A stretch of 38,984 bases of DNA from a virus: positions 1 to 38,984 of the IMG/VR virus record IMGVR_UViG_3300036859_000972, one strand, 5' to 3'. Both the position numbers and the translations under genes were made by a program. Each line of letters starts with the position of its first letter. The first letter of the stretch is position 1. Shown here in pieces: positions 24,621 through 30,704 of the stretch. Below the pieces are notes generated by a model that saw nothing but the letters and a program-made list of their open reading frames with translations, searched no databases and was not told the DNA's origin.

Positions 24621-25093
24621 CGCTTCTCTGTCCATCCTGCCGGCGCGCCCTGAGGCGTTGGCGCTGGCTCCAGCGCCGGCGTGGGTGTCTCCGGTGCCTC
24701 ACGGGATGGATCCAAGCCCCCCCCCAGCCGGCACCGCTCGTCCGCCTCCCCGTTCACGGCGAGGAGCGCGCACCGGTTCGCGTTGAACCGGGCCAGGACC
24801 TCGCGCAGCCAGTCCTGGAAGGCCGGCCAGGCCTCCCGGCTGAAGCCGGCCGCCAGGCCGAAGTCCCCCTCGGGCTCGGTTTGGAGGCGGTAGATCTTGG
24901 TCTCCGGGTAGACGCCCCGGTCGTCCGCGAAGGGGACCACGCGGAGCGCCGGCCGCTTCGGCAGCTCGTAGACCGTGACGTCAGGCGGGCCCGGGCCCAG
25001 GATCCCCAGGCCGGCGCAGCTCGCCGTCATCAGGCCGGCCAGTGACGGGATCCAGGCCCTCCAGCCGCTCCTTCTCACCCGCGTATCCCCCAT
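24617..25093 (-). CDS. Putative outer-membrane lipoprotein spanin subunit
   Basis: About 158 residues from the ATG at 25093. The N-terminus is basic, then hydrophobic, with a lipobox-like TASC where the Cys would be lipidated. It overlaps the inner-membrane partner gene by 113 bp in another frame, the classic overlapping Rz/Rz1 layout. It is longer than usual Rz1 proteins, with a globular middle (VYPETKIYRLQTEPEGDFG, in part) and a Pro-rich tail. The lipoprotein call is fairly good; the spanin role is inferred from overlap and lysis context. Confidence 0.5.
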   Translation of the reverse strand: MGDTRVRRSGWRAWIPSLAGLMTASCAGLGILGPGPPDVTVYELPKRPALRVVPFADDRGVYPETKIYRLQTEPEGDFGLAAGFSREAWPAFQDWLREVLARFNANRCALLAVNGEADERCRLGGGLDPSREAPETPTPALEPAPTPQGAPAGWTEKR

Positions 25094-25241
25094 GGGAGGC
25101 TTGCTCGGCCTCCGCCCGGAGCGTGGCATCGCCGACCCGCGCCTCCGTGAGGCCCTGCCCCCGCGCCTTCCGCCACAGGAACCAGGTCCCGAAGGCGACG
25201 ATGGCCAGCGTCACGCCGCCCAGCAGCAGGTACAGGCCCAT
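24981..25241 (-). CDS. Putative inner-membrane spanin subunit
   Basis: An 86-residue protein with one N-terminal membrane helix (LLLGGVTLAIVAFGTWFLW) and a charged, helical periplasmic part of about 60 residues (including ATLRAEAEQAS). It follows the holin-like gene and overlaps the lipoprotein gene. The pair would bridge inner and outer membranes in the last step of lysis. It is short for an i-spanin, so the call is tentative. Confidence 0.5.
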   Translation of the reverse strand: MGLYLLLGGVTLAIVAFGTWFLWRKARGQGLTEARVGDATLRAEAEQASHGGYAGEKERLEGLDPVTGRPDDGELRRPGDPGPGPA

Positions 25242-25260
25242 GGCGCCCCCCGCCCTGCGC

Positions 25261-25455
25261 CTACTTCGTGTTCCGGAACGCGGCGATGGCGGCCTTGAAC
25301 TTCTCGCCCTTGCCGGCCCCCCAGATCGCGGTCACGCCCGTTCCGGCGAACGCGGCCGCGGTCTCCCAATCCAGCGAGGGGAACCCCACGAACCCCAGGG
25401 CGAACCCGCCCAGCCCCACGACGATCGCCAGCCCGCCGGCCACCTTCATGAACAT
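25261..25455 (-). CDS. Putative holin
   Basis: A 64-residue protein with a strong AAAGGAGG site and two hydrophobic segments (VAGGLAIVVGLGGFALGFVG and TAAAFAGTGVTAIWGAG), followed by a short basic C-terminus. It lies directly after the endolysin gene. Size, topology and position suit a class II holin, which would permeabilise the membrane and time lysis. No sequence signature proves it. Confidence 0.6.
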   Translation of the reverse strand: MFMKVAGGLAIVVGLGGFALGFVGFPSLDWETAAAFAGTGVTAIWGAGKGEKFKAAIAAFRNTK

Positions 25456-25467
25456 CTCAGCCTCCTT

Positions 25468-25875
25468 TCACACGTCCTCGGCCGCGAACCGCTGGTAGAG
25501 GCCCCAGAGGTTGCGGGCGTGGACCTCGTTCAGCGCATGAGCCGCCGGCGGCGCCCACCGGTGGCTGAAGCCCTCCACGAACTCGATGCGGTAGCAGAGC
25601 CGTGGGTGCGTGGTCTGGTCGAAGGGATTCTGGTGGTACTCCCGCAGCCGGTTTCGGATGCTGTTGGCGGCCACGTTCGCCTGCATCGCGAATGTGGGGG
25701 CCGCATACGTCTGCACCCCGAACTCCCCGCCCAGGTACGGGTTGCCGCCCGGGTTCGGGTTCGGCCGCTGGGGCCCCCCGTTCTCCGCCTTCCGCAGGGC
25801 CGCCAGAAGGGCCCAATCGATCCCCCGTCGCCTGGCCACCTGCCGGATCACCTCCAGCTCCTGGTCCCATGTCAC
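25468..25875 (-). CDS. Endolysin, lysozyme-like
   Basis: A 135-residue protein starting with GTG at 25875, overlapping the preceding stop as GTGA. The segment LLAALRKAENGG with E31 followed by GEFGV is the active-site pattern of a small phage lysozyme-like family (usual form RxxENGGxxxEFG). Here about 13 extra residues rich in Pro, Asn and Gly separate the two parts. A conserved aromatic C-terminal region (FSHRWAPPAAHALNEVHARN) follows. It would cut peptidoglycan at lysis. No signal peptide is seen, so it depends on a holin. Confidence 0.7.
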   Translation of the reverse strand: MTWDQELEVIRQVARRRGIDWALLAALRKAENGGPQRPNPNPGGNPYLGGEFGVQTYAAPTFAMQANVAANSIRNRLREYHQNPFDQTTHPRLCYRIEFVEGFSHRWAPPAAHALNEVHARNLWGLYQRFAAEDV

Positions 25876-26111
25876 GAGGCGACGTCCCCCATCCAGGCCT
25901 CCCGGGCGGCCCCCGGCATCGGCGCCCGGTCCTCCTGCTTCTCCACCCAGTGCGCGTTGAGCGTCACCGGCCAGTCTCCCTCTGGCCGAGCGTGCAGGGG
26001 CCGGACGATCACGTTGCACGTCTCCTGCCCCTCAAAGATCTGCTCCACGGTCCCTTCCAGGAGCACCTTGTCCCCAGGCTTCAGCTGGCGGCCCTTGCAG
26101 TCGTGCGGCAT
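25872..26111 (-). CDS. Small SH3-like protein, first gene after the late terminator
   Basis: A 79-residue protein from the ATG at 26111 with an AGAGGAGA site. It contains LKPGDKVLLEGTVEQIFEGQ, then NVIVRPL, a small barrel resembling SH3/KOW-like folds, and a second strand pair. It is the first gene of the lysis block and its stop overlaps the endolysin start. Function unknown. Its place directly after the promoter-terminator pair makes a regulatory RNA-binding role conceivable but unproven. Confidence 0.65.
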   Translation of the reverse strand: MPHDCKGRQLKPGDKVLLEGTVEQIFEGQETCNVIVRPLHARPEGDWPVTLNAHWVEKQEDRAPMPGAAREAWMGDVAS

Positions 26112-26130
26112 GGGGTCTCCTCTGGCCCGC

Positions 26131-26174
26131 AAAAAAGAAAGCGCCCGGGGGGCCCTTTGTGGCCGCCCGGGCGC
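26131..26174 (-). terminator. Strong intrinsic terminator ahead of the lysis operon
   Basis: On the minus strand GCGCCCGGG (26174-26166) pairs perfectly with CCCGGGCGC (26149-26141) and is followed by TTTCTTTTTT (26140-26131). It stands after the last early gene and before the first lysis gene, and just downstream of a putative promoter. Confidence 0.9.
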
Positions 26175-26206
26175 GTAGCGGGCGTAGCGAGTAAATTTTC
26201 GGGGGC

Positions 26207-26236
26207 AGTTTACGCCCCTTCAACGCCTCCTGTCAA
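26207..26236 (-). promoter_or_regulatory. Putative late promoter
   Basis: Minus-strand TTGACA at 26236-26231 (perfect -35) and TAAACT at 26212-26207 (-10, 4 of 6) are separated by 18 bp. Transcription would begin near 26200 and meet the intrinsic terminator within about 30 bases. The -35 overlaps the stop codon of the last early gene. Confidence 0.6.
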
Positions 26237-26349
26237 CGCCCTCCAAAGGGGCCCTGCTCCAGCCAGCTCCGGACGTACCAGGCCGCGGCCGCCAACCCGA
26301 CCAGCACGGCGCCCGCCGCCCCTCCCACGACCCACATCCACCGCTTCAC
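26233..26349 (-). CDS. Very small membrane protein
   Basis: A 38-residue protein starting with GTG at 26349 behind a near-perfect GGAGGAGGAGG site. Almost all of it is one membrane helix (VVGGAAGAVLVGLAAAAWYV) with basic and aromatic flanks. It is the last gene before the terminator. Function unknown; possible roles include lysis timing or superinfection exclusion, both guesses. Confidence 0.6.
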   Translation of the reverse strand: MKRWMWVVGGAAGAVLVGLAAAAWYVRSWLEQGPFGGR

Positions 26350-26369
26350 GCCCTCCTCCTCCCGGCCCG

Positions 26370-26750
26370 CTACCGATCCCCGCCCGTCGCCTCCCGGAAG
26401 GGCGGGAACGGCCGACCGCTCCGGTCCACGACCCCCGTCCGGACGTCGATCTCGCCCGCCAGGATCTCGGTCTCCCGGGCCAGGCGGTCCAACTCCGCGA
26501 CGTTCTCCGCGGTCTTCTCGTCCGGGTTGTCCGGCATGAGGGCCTCCAGGTGCTCCCAATCCAAGCCCACCCGGAGCACCCGCCCGGCGAGGACCTCGAG
26601 CCCATGCGACGCCGCCCGGAACCATGCCGCCAGGGTGAAGTGCTCAATGTCCGTGATGAGGAAGGCGTGGGTCGCGGCCAGGTTGATCCCCTCCCGACCC
26701 GCCTCGAACCGCTTCAACAGGACCTGGCCCGGCTCCACCGTGTACGTCAT
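26370..26750 (-). CDS. Hypothetical early protein
   Basis: A 126-residue protein with an AAAGGAG site; its ATG overlaps the end of the long frame of the upstream zinc-finger gene (ATGA). It is mainly helical with an acidic C-terminal region (PDEKTAENVAELDRLARETE) and a central LAAWFRAASHGLEVLAG. Not recognised. No metal-binding or catalytic motif is visible. Confidence 0.6.
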   Translation of the reverse strand: MTYTVEPGQVLLKRFEAGREGINLAATHAFLITDIEHFTLAAWFRAASHGLEVLAGRVLRVGLDWEHLEALMPDNPDEKTAENVAELDRLARETEILAGEIDVRTGVVDRSGRPFPPFREATGGDR

Positions 26751-27418
26751 CCCGCGCTCCTTTCGCTCGCCGTCTCTTCGCCACTCTTCCGCCGCCTCAC
26801 GCCGCCGCCCTCCCCTCCAGCTTCGCGAGGGCCTCGCCCGTCTCGCACGAGCACCCCCGTTCCCATTCCGCCCGGCAGACCTCGCTTCGGATCCCCATGA
26901 GCCACTTCGGGCACTCGACGCTGACCGGGATCAACGGCCGGCTCTGCTGCGGCGCGTTGCGGCACGGCCGCACTCCGCTCCGTGGGGGGCGCCTTCCGGC
27001 GGATCGGCCGCTCCAGGGAGTCTCCCGCGCAGCGCCGCTCGTAGTGGGTCCGACAGAGCCCGGCCTGGCGGATGCTCCGGCCGCACCCCTCGACCGCGCA
27101 CGCCATGCCCTGCTCCCGCAGGCGGCGCCGGAATTCCAGGCGGTAGTGTTTGGTGCACAACCCCTGGGCGTGGTGGCCACTCCCGCAGCCCGGGATGGAG
27201 CAGGTCGGGCCGAACGCTCCGGCATTCCGGGCCCGGAAGTAGTGCATGGTGCAGAGGCCCCTGGCCAGGGAGCGCGTGCGGCAGCCCTCGACGCTGCAGA
27301 ACGGGTTCTCCTGCTGGAGCCGGTGGGCCTGGTAGTGGGCGGCGCATCGGCCCTGGGCCTTGTGCGGCTGCCCGCAGCCCCGGATCGCGCAGGTCGGTCT
27401 CTCGCCCCCTCTAGGCAT
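26747..27418 (-). CDS. Protein with four tandem CxxxxC...CxxHY zinc fingers
   Basis: Up to 223 residues. Residues about 9-130 hold four similar units of the form C-x4-C-x9-C-x2-H-(Y), for example CSIPGCGSGHHAQGLC followed by TKHY. Such treble-clef-like knuckles occur singly next to HNH domains or in small phage proteins; four in a row is unusual. Codon bias collapses after about residue 145, while the +1/-2 frame keeps excellent bias, so the true C-terminus may be encoded in the other frame after the six-C run at 26984-26989. DNA or RNA binding is likely. It lies just upstream of the late promoter region. Confidence 0.7.
   Translation of the reverse strand: MPRGGERPTCAIRGCGQPHKAQGRCAAHYQAHRLQQENPFCSVEGCRTRSLARGLCTMHYFRARNAGAFGPTCSIPGCGSGHHAQGLCTKHYRLEFRRRLREQGMACAVEGCGRSIRQAGLCRTHYERRCAGDSLERPIRRKAPPTERSAAVPQRAAAEPAVDPGQRRVPEVAHGDPKRGLPGGMGTGVLVRDGRGPREAGGEGGGVRRRKSGEETASERSAG
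26797..26973 (-). CDS. Small Cys-rich ORF in the alternative frame of the zinc-finger gene
   Basis: A 58-codon frame from a GTG at 26973, with almost every third base G or C. It contains VECPKWLMGIRSEVCRAEW followed by GCSCETGEALAKLEG, so four or five cysteines could bind a metal. It may be the real C-terminus of the four-finger protein reached by frameshift, or a separate overlapping gene. The GTG has only a weak GGAG upstream. It overlaps the long frame fully. Confidence 0.45.
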   Translation of the reverse strand: MRPCRNAPQQSRPLIPVSVECPKWLMGIRSEVCRAEWERGCSCETGEALAKLEGRAAA

Positions 27419-27644
27419 CGTCGTCTTCCAGGGAATGGACCGACTCCCGCTGCCCCGCCACCCACTCGCACCGCGCGCAAGACAACCCCCCCCGCGGGTC
27501 CCGCACCCAGGCGTGATAGCGGCAGCGCTCTTGGAGATACTCCAGGCGATCGCGCCGGGTCAGCCGGACCATCCCACAGAAGAAGACCGCCACGGCGACG
27601 CTCGCCACGCACCACGCGCCAAGGACCTGGAGGACCGTCGTCAC
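27411..27644 (-). CDS. Small membrane protein with cysteine pair (intact copy)
   Basis: A 77-residue protein: N-terminal membrane helix (VLGAWCVASVAVAVFFCGMV), then a cytoplasmic part with ERCRYHAWVRDPRGGLSCARC, a potential zinc site. The start overlaps the previous stop (ATGA). The 840-bp repeat unit carries only the first 35 codons of this gene, so it is complete only in this left copy. In the right copy it is truncated and fused to another gene. Function unknown. Confidence 0.6.
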   Translation of the reverse strand: MTTVLQVLGAWCVASVAVAVFFCGMVRLTRRDRLEYLQERCRYHAWVRDPRGGLSCARCEWVAGQRESVHSLEDDDA

Positions 27645-27886
27645 GGGCCCCCTCCGATTCCGAGCGGCTGCGGCCCTTCCTCGACGTTGAATCGCGTATG
27701 GTCCTCACGGCATAGTGCCTGCAGCGCGTCGTAGGCCCTCCCGTGCCCGTCCTCCCCATTCAGGGGGAGACCGCCGTTCCGGGCGCCTCGGATCAGACCG
27801 CGCAGGATGCAGATCTCCACCGCCTGGTCCAGATCCGAGAACCCTCCGTTGACCAGGAGGAGTCCGGCCAGGAGGATTGCCCTCAT
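27641..27886 (-). CDS. Small secreted or membrane-anchored protein, copy 1
   Basis: An 81-residue protein with an N-terminal signal-like segment (MRAILLAGLLLVNGGFS), then DLDQAVEICILRGLIRGARN and a polar tail. The ATG at 27886 overlaps the previous stop (ATGA), which fixes the start. An identical copy lies 840 bp to the right. Function unknown. Confidence 0.6.
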   Translation of the reverse strand: MRAILLAGLLLVNGGFSDLDQAVEICILRGLIRGARNGGLPLNGEDGHGRAYDALQALCREDHTRFNVEEGPQPLGIGGGP

Positions 27887-28074
27887 ACAGAGACCTCGGC
27901 GTAGACGGCCGTTTCCGTGCTGATCGGCTTCATGCCAGGGTCCTTGTAGCTCTGCAGGGACCCTCGCTTCCATTCGGGCGCGGCGTCCCGGCAGGCCAGG
28001 ATCTGCTCCTCGATCTCGTCGAAGAACTCCGACCGGTGCGTCTCTCTGCAGAAGATACAGCGCACCTCGTACAT
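27883..28074 (-). CDS. Small protein with CxxC, copy 1
   Basis: A 63-residue protein starting MYEVRCIFCRETHRSEFFDE. The CIFC pair suggests half of a zinc ribbon; a third Cys lies in ILACRD. Its start shares one base with the preceding stop (TGATG). An identical copy is encoded at 28723-28914. It is part of a run of small zinc-ribbon genes. Function unknown. Confidence 0.6.
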   Translation of the reverse strand: MYEVRCIFCRETHRSEFFDEIEEQILACRDAAPEWKRGSLQSYKDPGMKPISTETAVYAEVSV

Positions 28075-28268
28075 CAGTTCCACACCCACCCGCAGGGGCA
28101 CTTGACCGTCTCCATCGGGTCCCGCCGCCGGATCTCCCGCCCGCACTGCGGGCAGAGCCGCACCCACTCCAGGACCCCGTCCATCTCCGCCGTCAAGCGC
28201 CGAATCGTGAGCGTCAGGCTCTCCAGCACTTCTTCCATCGCCTCAAGCCGCGGATCGCGGCCGGTCAT
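28074..28268 (-). CDS. Small zinc-ribbon protein, copy 1
   Basis: A 64-residue protein from the ATG at 28268. A helical N-terminal half (EAMEEVLESLTLTIRRLTAE) is followed by a zinc ribbon, CPQCG...CPCGW. It is identical to the copy at 28914-29108. In this copy the frame is also open upstream and forms the chimeric ORF. It could bind nucleic acid or a protein partner; function unknown. Confidence 0.65.
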   Translation of the reverse strand: MTGRDPRLEAMEEVLESLTLTIRRLTAEMDGVLEWVRLCPQCGREIRRRDPMETVKCPCGWVWN

Positions 28269-28484
28269 CGCCGGGGCTCCGCCGCTTCGCCGCCCTCCGC
28301 CGCACCGCCTTGACCGCCTCGATGCACTTGCGGACCCCCAGGTCATCCGCCGGCCAGACGATCTCCGCCCGGGACCGGTCTCCAGGCGATCGCGCCGGGT
28401 CAGCCGGACCATCCCACAGAAGAAGACCGCCACGGCGACGCTCGCCATGCACCACGCGCCAAGGACCTGGAGGACCGTCGTCAC
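28074..28484 (-). CDS. Chimeric ORF made at the duplication junction
   Basis: A 136-codon frame that begins with the first 35 residues (membrane helix) of the small membrane protein. It crosses the junction at 28381 into about 37 residues of formerly antisense or out-of-frame sequence, and then continues in frame through the whole zinc-ribbon protein of copy 1 (from 28268). It could be translated from the membrane-protein start, giving a membrane-tethered zinc ribbon. The linker is Arg/Ser/Gly-rich and unlikely to fold. This is a product of the duplication, not a conserved gene. Confidence 0.6.
   Translation of the reverse strand: MTTVLQVLGAWCMASVAVAVFFCGMVRLTRRDRLETGPGRRSSGRRMTWGSASASRRSRRCGGGRRSGGAPAMTGRDPRLEAMEEVLESLTLTIRRLTAEMDGVLEWVRLCPQCGREIRRRDPMETVKCPCGWVWN
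28243..28380 (-). pseudogene. 3' fragment of the GemA-like gene (duplication remnant)
   Basis: The last 45 codons of the GemA-like gene (from SRAEIVWPADDLGVRK onward) are repeated here without the 5' part, because the duplication began inside that gene. The frame is open upstream into the junction but lacks the normal start. Confidence 0.85.
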
Positions 28485-28726
28485 GGGCCCCCTCCGATTC
28501 CGAGCGGCTGCGGCCCTTCCTCGACGTTGAATCGCGTATGGTCCTCACGGCATAGTGCCTGCAGCGCGTCGTAGGCCCTCCCGTGCCCGTCCTCCCCATT
28601 CAGGGGGAGACCGCCGTTCCGGGCGCCTCGGATCAGACCGCGCAGGATGCAGATCTCCACCGCCTGGTCCAGATCCGAGAACCCTCCGTTGACCAGGAGG
28701 AGTCCGGCCAGGAGGATTGCCCTCAT
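28481..28726 (-). CDS. Small secreted or membrane-anchored protein, copy 2
   Basis: Identical to the 81-residue protein at 27641-27886, with the same signal-like N-terminus and ATGA overlap. Both copies have intact starts and stops and could be expressed. Function unknown. Confidence 0.6.
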   Translation of the reverse strand: MRAILLAGLLLVNGGFSDLDQAVEICILRGLIRGARNGGLPLNGEDGHGRAYDALQALCREDHTRFNVEEGPQPLGIGGGP

Positions 28727-28914
28727 ACAGAGACCTCGGCGTAGACGGCCGTTTCCGTGCTGATCGGCTTCATGCCAGGGTCCTTGTAGCTCTGCAGGGA
28801 CCCTCGCTTCCATTCGGGCGCGGCGTCCCGGCAGGCCAGGATCTGCTCCTCGATCTCGTCGAAGAACTCCGACCGGTGCGTCTCTCTGCAGAAGATACAG
28901 CGCACCTCGTACAT
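28723..28914 (-). CDS. Small protein with CxxC, copy 2
   Basis: Identical to the 63-residue protein at 27883-28074. The start shares one base with the stop of the zinc-ribbon gene (TGATG), as in the other copy. Function unknown. Confidence 0.6.
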   Translation of the reverse strand: MYEVRCIFCRETHRSEFFDEIEEQILACRDAAPEWKRGSLQSYKDPGMKPISTETAVYAEVSV

Positions 28915-29108
28915 CAGTTCCACACCCACCCGCAGGGGCACTTGACCGTCTCCATCGGGTCCCGCCGCCGGATCTCCCGCCCGCACTGCGGGCAGAGCCG
29001 CACCCACTCCAGGACCCCGTCCATCTCCGCCGTCAAGCGCCGAATCGTGAGCGTCAGGCTCTCCAGCACTTCTTCCATCGCCTCAAGCCGCGGATCGCGG
29101 CCGGTCAT
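28914..29108 (-). CDS. Small zinc-ribbon protein, copy 2
   Basis: Identical 64-residue protein, from the ATG at 29108 inside the end of the GemA-like gene (26-base overlap). This is the ancestral arrangement, since the upstream gene is complete here. Zinc ribbon CPQCG...CPCGW at the C-terminus. Confidence 0.65.
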   Translation of the reverse strand: MTGRDPRLEAMEEVLESLTLTIRRLTAEMDGVLEWVRLCPQCGREIRRRDPMETVKCPCGWVWN

Positions 29109-29685
29109 CGCCGGGGCTCCGCCGCTTCGCCGCCCTCCGCCGCACCGCCTTGACCGCCTCGATGCACTTGCGGACCCCCAGGTCATCCGCCGGCCAGACG
29201 ATCTCCGCCCGGGACCGGTCCGGCCTCCCGAGCGCCCGGTCGAAGACCCCGTTCACGTAGTCGGCGCTCATCCCGGCGACCAGGTTCTTGAGCCGGAAGA
29301 GGGCATCGAGCGTCAGGCGGGAGCCCGGGTGGCCCTCCCGGCGGGGGCGCTTCTGCGGGGCCGGGAGCTTGCCGTCCCGTCCCAGCTCCACCCACTCCCC
29401 CCGCCGCCGCACGCGCCCGAGCGTCTCGGCGTTTAGCTGGTCGAGGACGATGGCCAGCTCCCGCCGGTCCAGCGTCCACGCCCCCCCTCGGCCCGGCGGC
29501 TCGTGGAAGTGCCGGATCGGCCGCCCGAGCGCGATCGCCGTCGTCCCCTCCAGGGCGTCCCGCGCCTGGTCCTCGCTCAACCCGAGGCGCCGGGCCCAGG
29601 TCCAGAATGCGCGGAGCTGCGCCGCCGTCGGCCAGACGCCGGCCGCCCCGGCCACCCCCGCCCCCACCACGCCCGCGCAGCTCAT
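29083..29685 (-). CDS. Putative GemA/Gp16-like regulatory protein
   Basis: A 200-residue protein with PTAAQLRAFWTWARRLGLSE followed by a helical region, and a C-terminal part with RLTLDALFRLKNLVAGM and DDLGVRKCIEAVKAVRRRAA. The start of the conserved part (a Q-L...LGLsedqaR pattern) resembles the Mu gp16/GemA family, which modulates host gene expression and DNA topology. Position in the middle-early region also fits. The family match is moderate. The ATG overlaps the previous stop (ATGA). Confidence 0.45.
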   Translation of the reverse strand: MSCAGVVGAGVAGAAGVWPTAAQLRAFWTWARRLGLSEDQARDALEGTTAIALGRPIRHFHEPPGRGGAWTLDRRELAIVLDQLNAETLGRVRRRGEWVELGRDGKLPAPQKRPRREGHPGSRLTLDALFRLKNLVAGMSADYVNGVFDRALGRPDRSRAEIVWPADDLGVRKCIEAVKAVRRRAAKRRSPGDDRPRSAA

Positions 29686-30059
29686 TCCTGGCCCTCCAGC
29701 TCCATCGCGAGCTGCCCGAGCAGCTCCCGCGCGGCCGCGCTCCCGTGCAGCGCCCGGTACCGGCGCGCGATCGCCACGATCCGCCCGCGGAGATTCGATT
29801 CGCCGACCCGGAGGTCCTCGGCATCCTCCGCGATGAAGGCCCCTGGGGGCTTGCCGCTCGTCGTGCAGATCGGCAGCCCGTGGTCCGCCACCAGGCTGTG
29901 CAGGACCTCCTGGACCTCACGGACGCCCATCCCGAGCTCCCCCGCGATCCAGGGCTGGGTCACCGCGTTGACCCGTCCCCGGGCCCGCTCCTGGAGATAG
30001 CCCCATACCCGGGCCTCCCCGGGCGAGAGGATCACCTCCGGGAACAGGTCAACCGACAC
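29682..30059 (-). CDS. Winged-helix DNA-binding protein
   Basis: A 125-residue protein from a GTG at 30059 behind GAGGACGG, overlapping the stop of the zinc-ribbon gene. It has LSPGEARVWGYLQERARGRV, then WIAGELGMGVREVQEVLHSL, a clear helix-turn-helix, and a wing with GLPICTTSGKPPGAFIAED. Such proteins occur in phage early regions as transcription or replication accessory factors. Exact role unknown. Confidence 0.6.
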   Translation of the reverse strand: MSVDLFPEVILSPGEARVWGYLQERARGRVNAVTQPWIAGELGMGVREVQEVLHSLVADHGLPICTTSGKPPGAFIAEDAEDLRVGESNLRGRIVAIARRYRALHGSAAARELLGQLAMELEGQE

Positions 30060-30246
30060 GCCCGTCCTCTGCGCGCGCCCCGGCCGGCACGCCATCCACG
30101 ATGACCCCGTGGGACCACAAGCTCTCCACCGACCTCCGGGGATCGACGCACTTCCGCGACCCGCAATGCGGGCACCGGCCCTGCCTGTCCTGGTGGATCT
30201 CCCCGCAGTCCAGGCAGAGGAGCGCGAGCTTTCGCCCCAGGTTCAT
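30049..30246 (-). CDS. Small zinc-ribbon protein
   Basis: A 65-residue protein: CLDCGEIHQDRQGRCPHCGS in the first half is a complete four-Cys zinc ribbon, with one more Cys following at SRKC. Its ATG overlaps the Gam stop (ATGA). The C-terminal half is not distinctive. One of several such proteins in this early operon. Confidence 0.7.
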   Translation of the reverse strand: MNLGRKLALLCLDCGEIHQDRQGRCPHCGSRKCVDPRRSVESLWSHGVIVDGVPAGARAEDGRVG

Positions 30247-30704
30247 CGGGGGACCACCTCATCCAGGTCGTAGCCGAAGGCGTCCTCGTGCTTGATCCTG
30301 GCTCCGCAGGCCTTCAGCAGCGCTTCCGGGGCGCCCCCGAGCGACTCCTTGTTGACCTCGTACTTCACCCGCACGTAGTCCATCTTCCGTCGCTCGAGGA
30401 GCCAATCGAGCACTCGCTTCCAGGAGCGGGCGGTCACGAACGACACCTTCCGCAGCCAGACCTTGCCGTGGACGCCCTTCCAGGTGCGCCCGACGAGCTC
30501 CCCCTCGTGCTCCCGGACGAAGATCTCCACCGCGGCGAGGTAGCCGTCCCGAACCGCCTTCGCGCGCTCCGTCCTTTTGGCCAGGGCGGCCTTGATCTGC
30601 GCGATCTCCTCATCCGACTCGGCCGCATCGACGGCCATGGCCCGCTGCGCGTGCCCGATCTCGAGCAACGCCTTGTCCACGTCGTCCCATCCCGTGATCT
30701 TCAT
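30243..30704 (-). CDS. gam: Mu Gam-like host-nuclease inhibitor
   Basis: A 153-residue protein with the Gam family layout: two long N-terminal helices (DDVDKALLEIGHAQRAMAVD and a charged helix to about residue 60), then KGVHGKVWLRKVSFVTARSW, and a C-terminal VNKESLGGAPEALLKACGAR. Gam is a Ku-like dimer that binds double-stranded ends and blocks RecBCD-type exonucleases, protecting incoming linear phage DNA. The start overlaps the previous stop (ATGA). Confidence 0.85.
   Translation of the reverse strand: MKITGWDDVDKALLEIGHAQRAMAVDAAESDEEIAQIKAALAKRTERAKAVRDGYLAAVEIFVREHEGELVGRTWKGVHGKVWLRKVSFVTARSWKRVLDWLLERRKMDYVRVKYEVNKESLGGAPEALLKACGARIKHEDAFGYDLDEVVPR

Larger units (their letters stand above)
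27541..28380. repeat. 840-bp tandem duplication, left copy
   Basis: Bases 27541-28380 and 28381-29220 are in direct tandem and appear identical except for one transition seen at 27608 (c) versus 28448 (t). Each unit carries three complete small genes plus partial ends of two others. The near identity indicates a very recent duplication, or an assembly artefact. Confidence 0.95.
28381..29220. repeat. 840-bp tandem duplication, right copy
   Basis: Second copy of the unit starting at 27541. The junction at 28380/28381 joins GGGACCGGTC to TCCAGGCGAT. Only one base (C) is shared between the sequences next to the break, so homologous recombination between long repeats did not create it. Confidence 0.95.
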
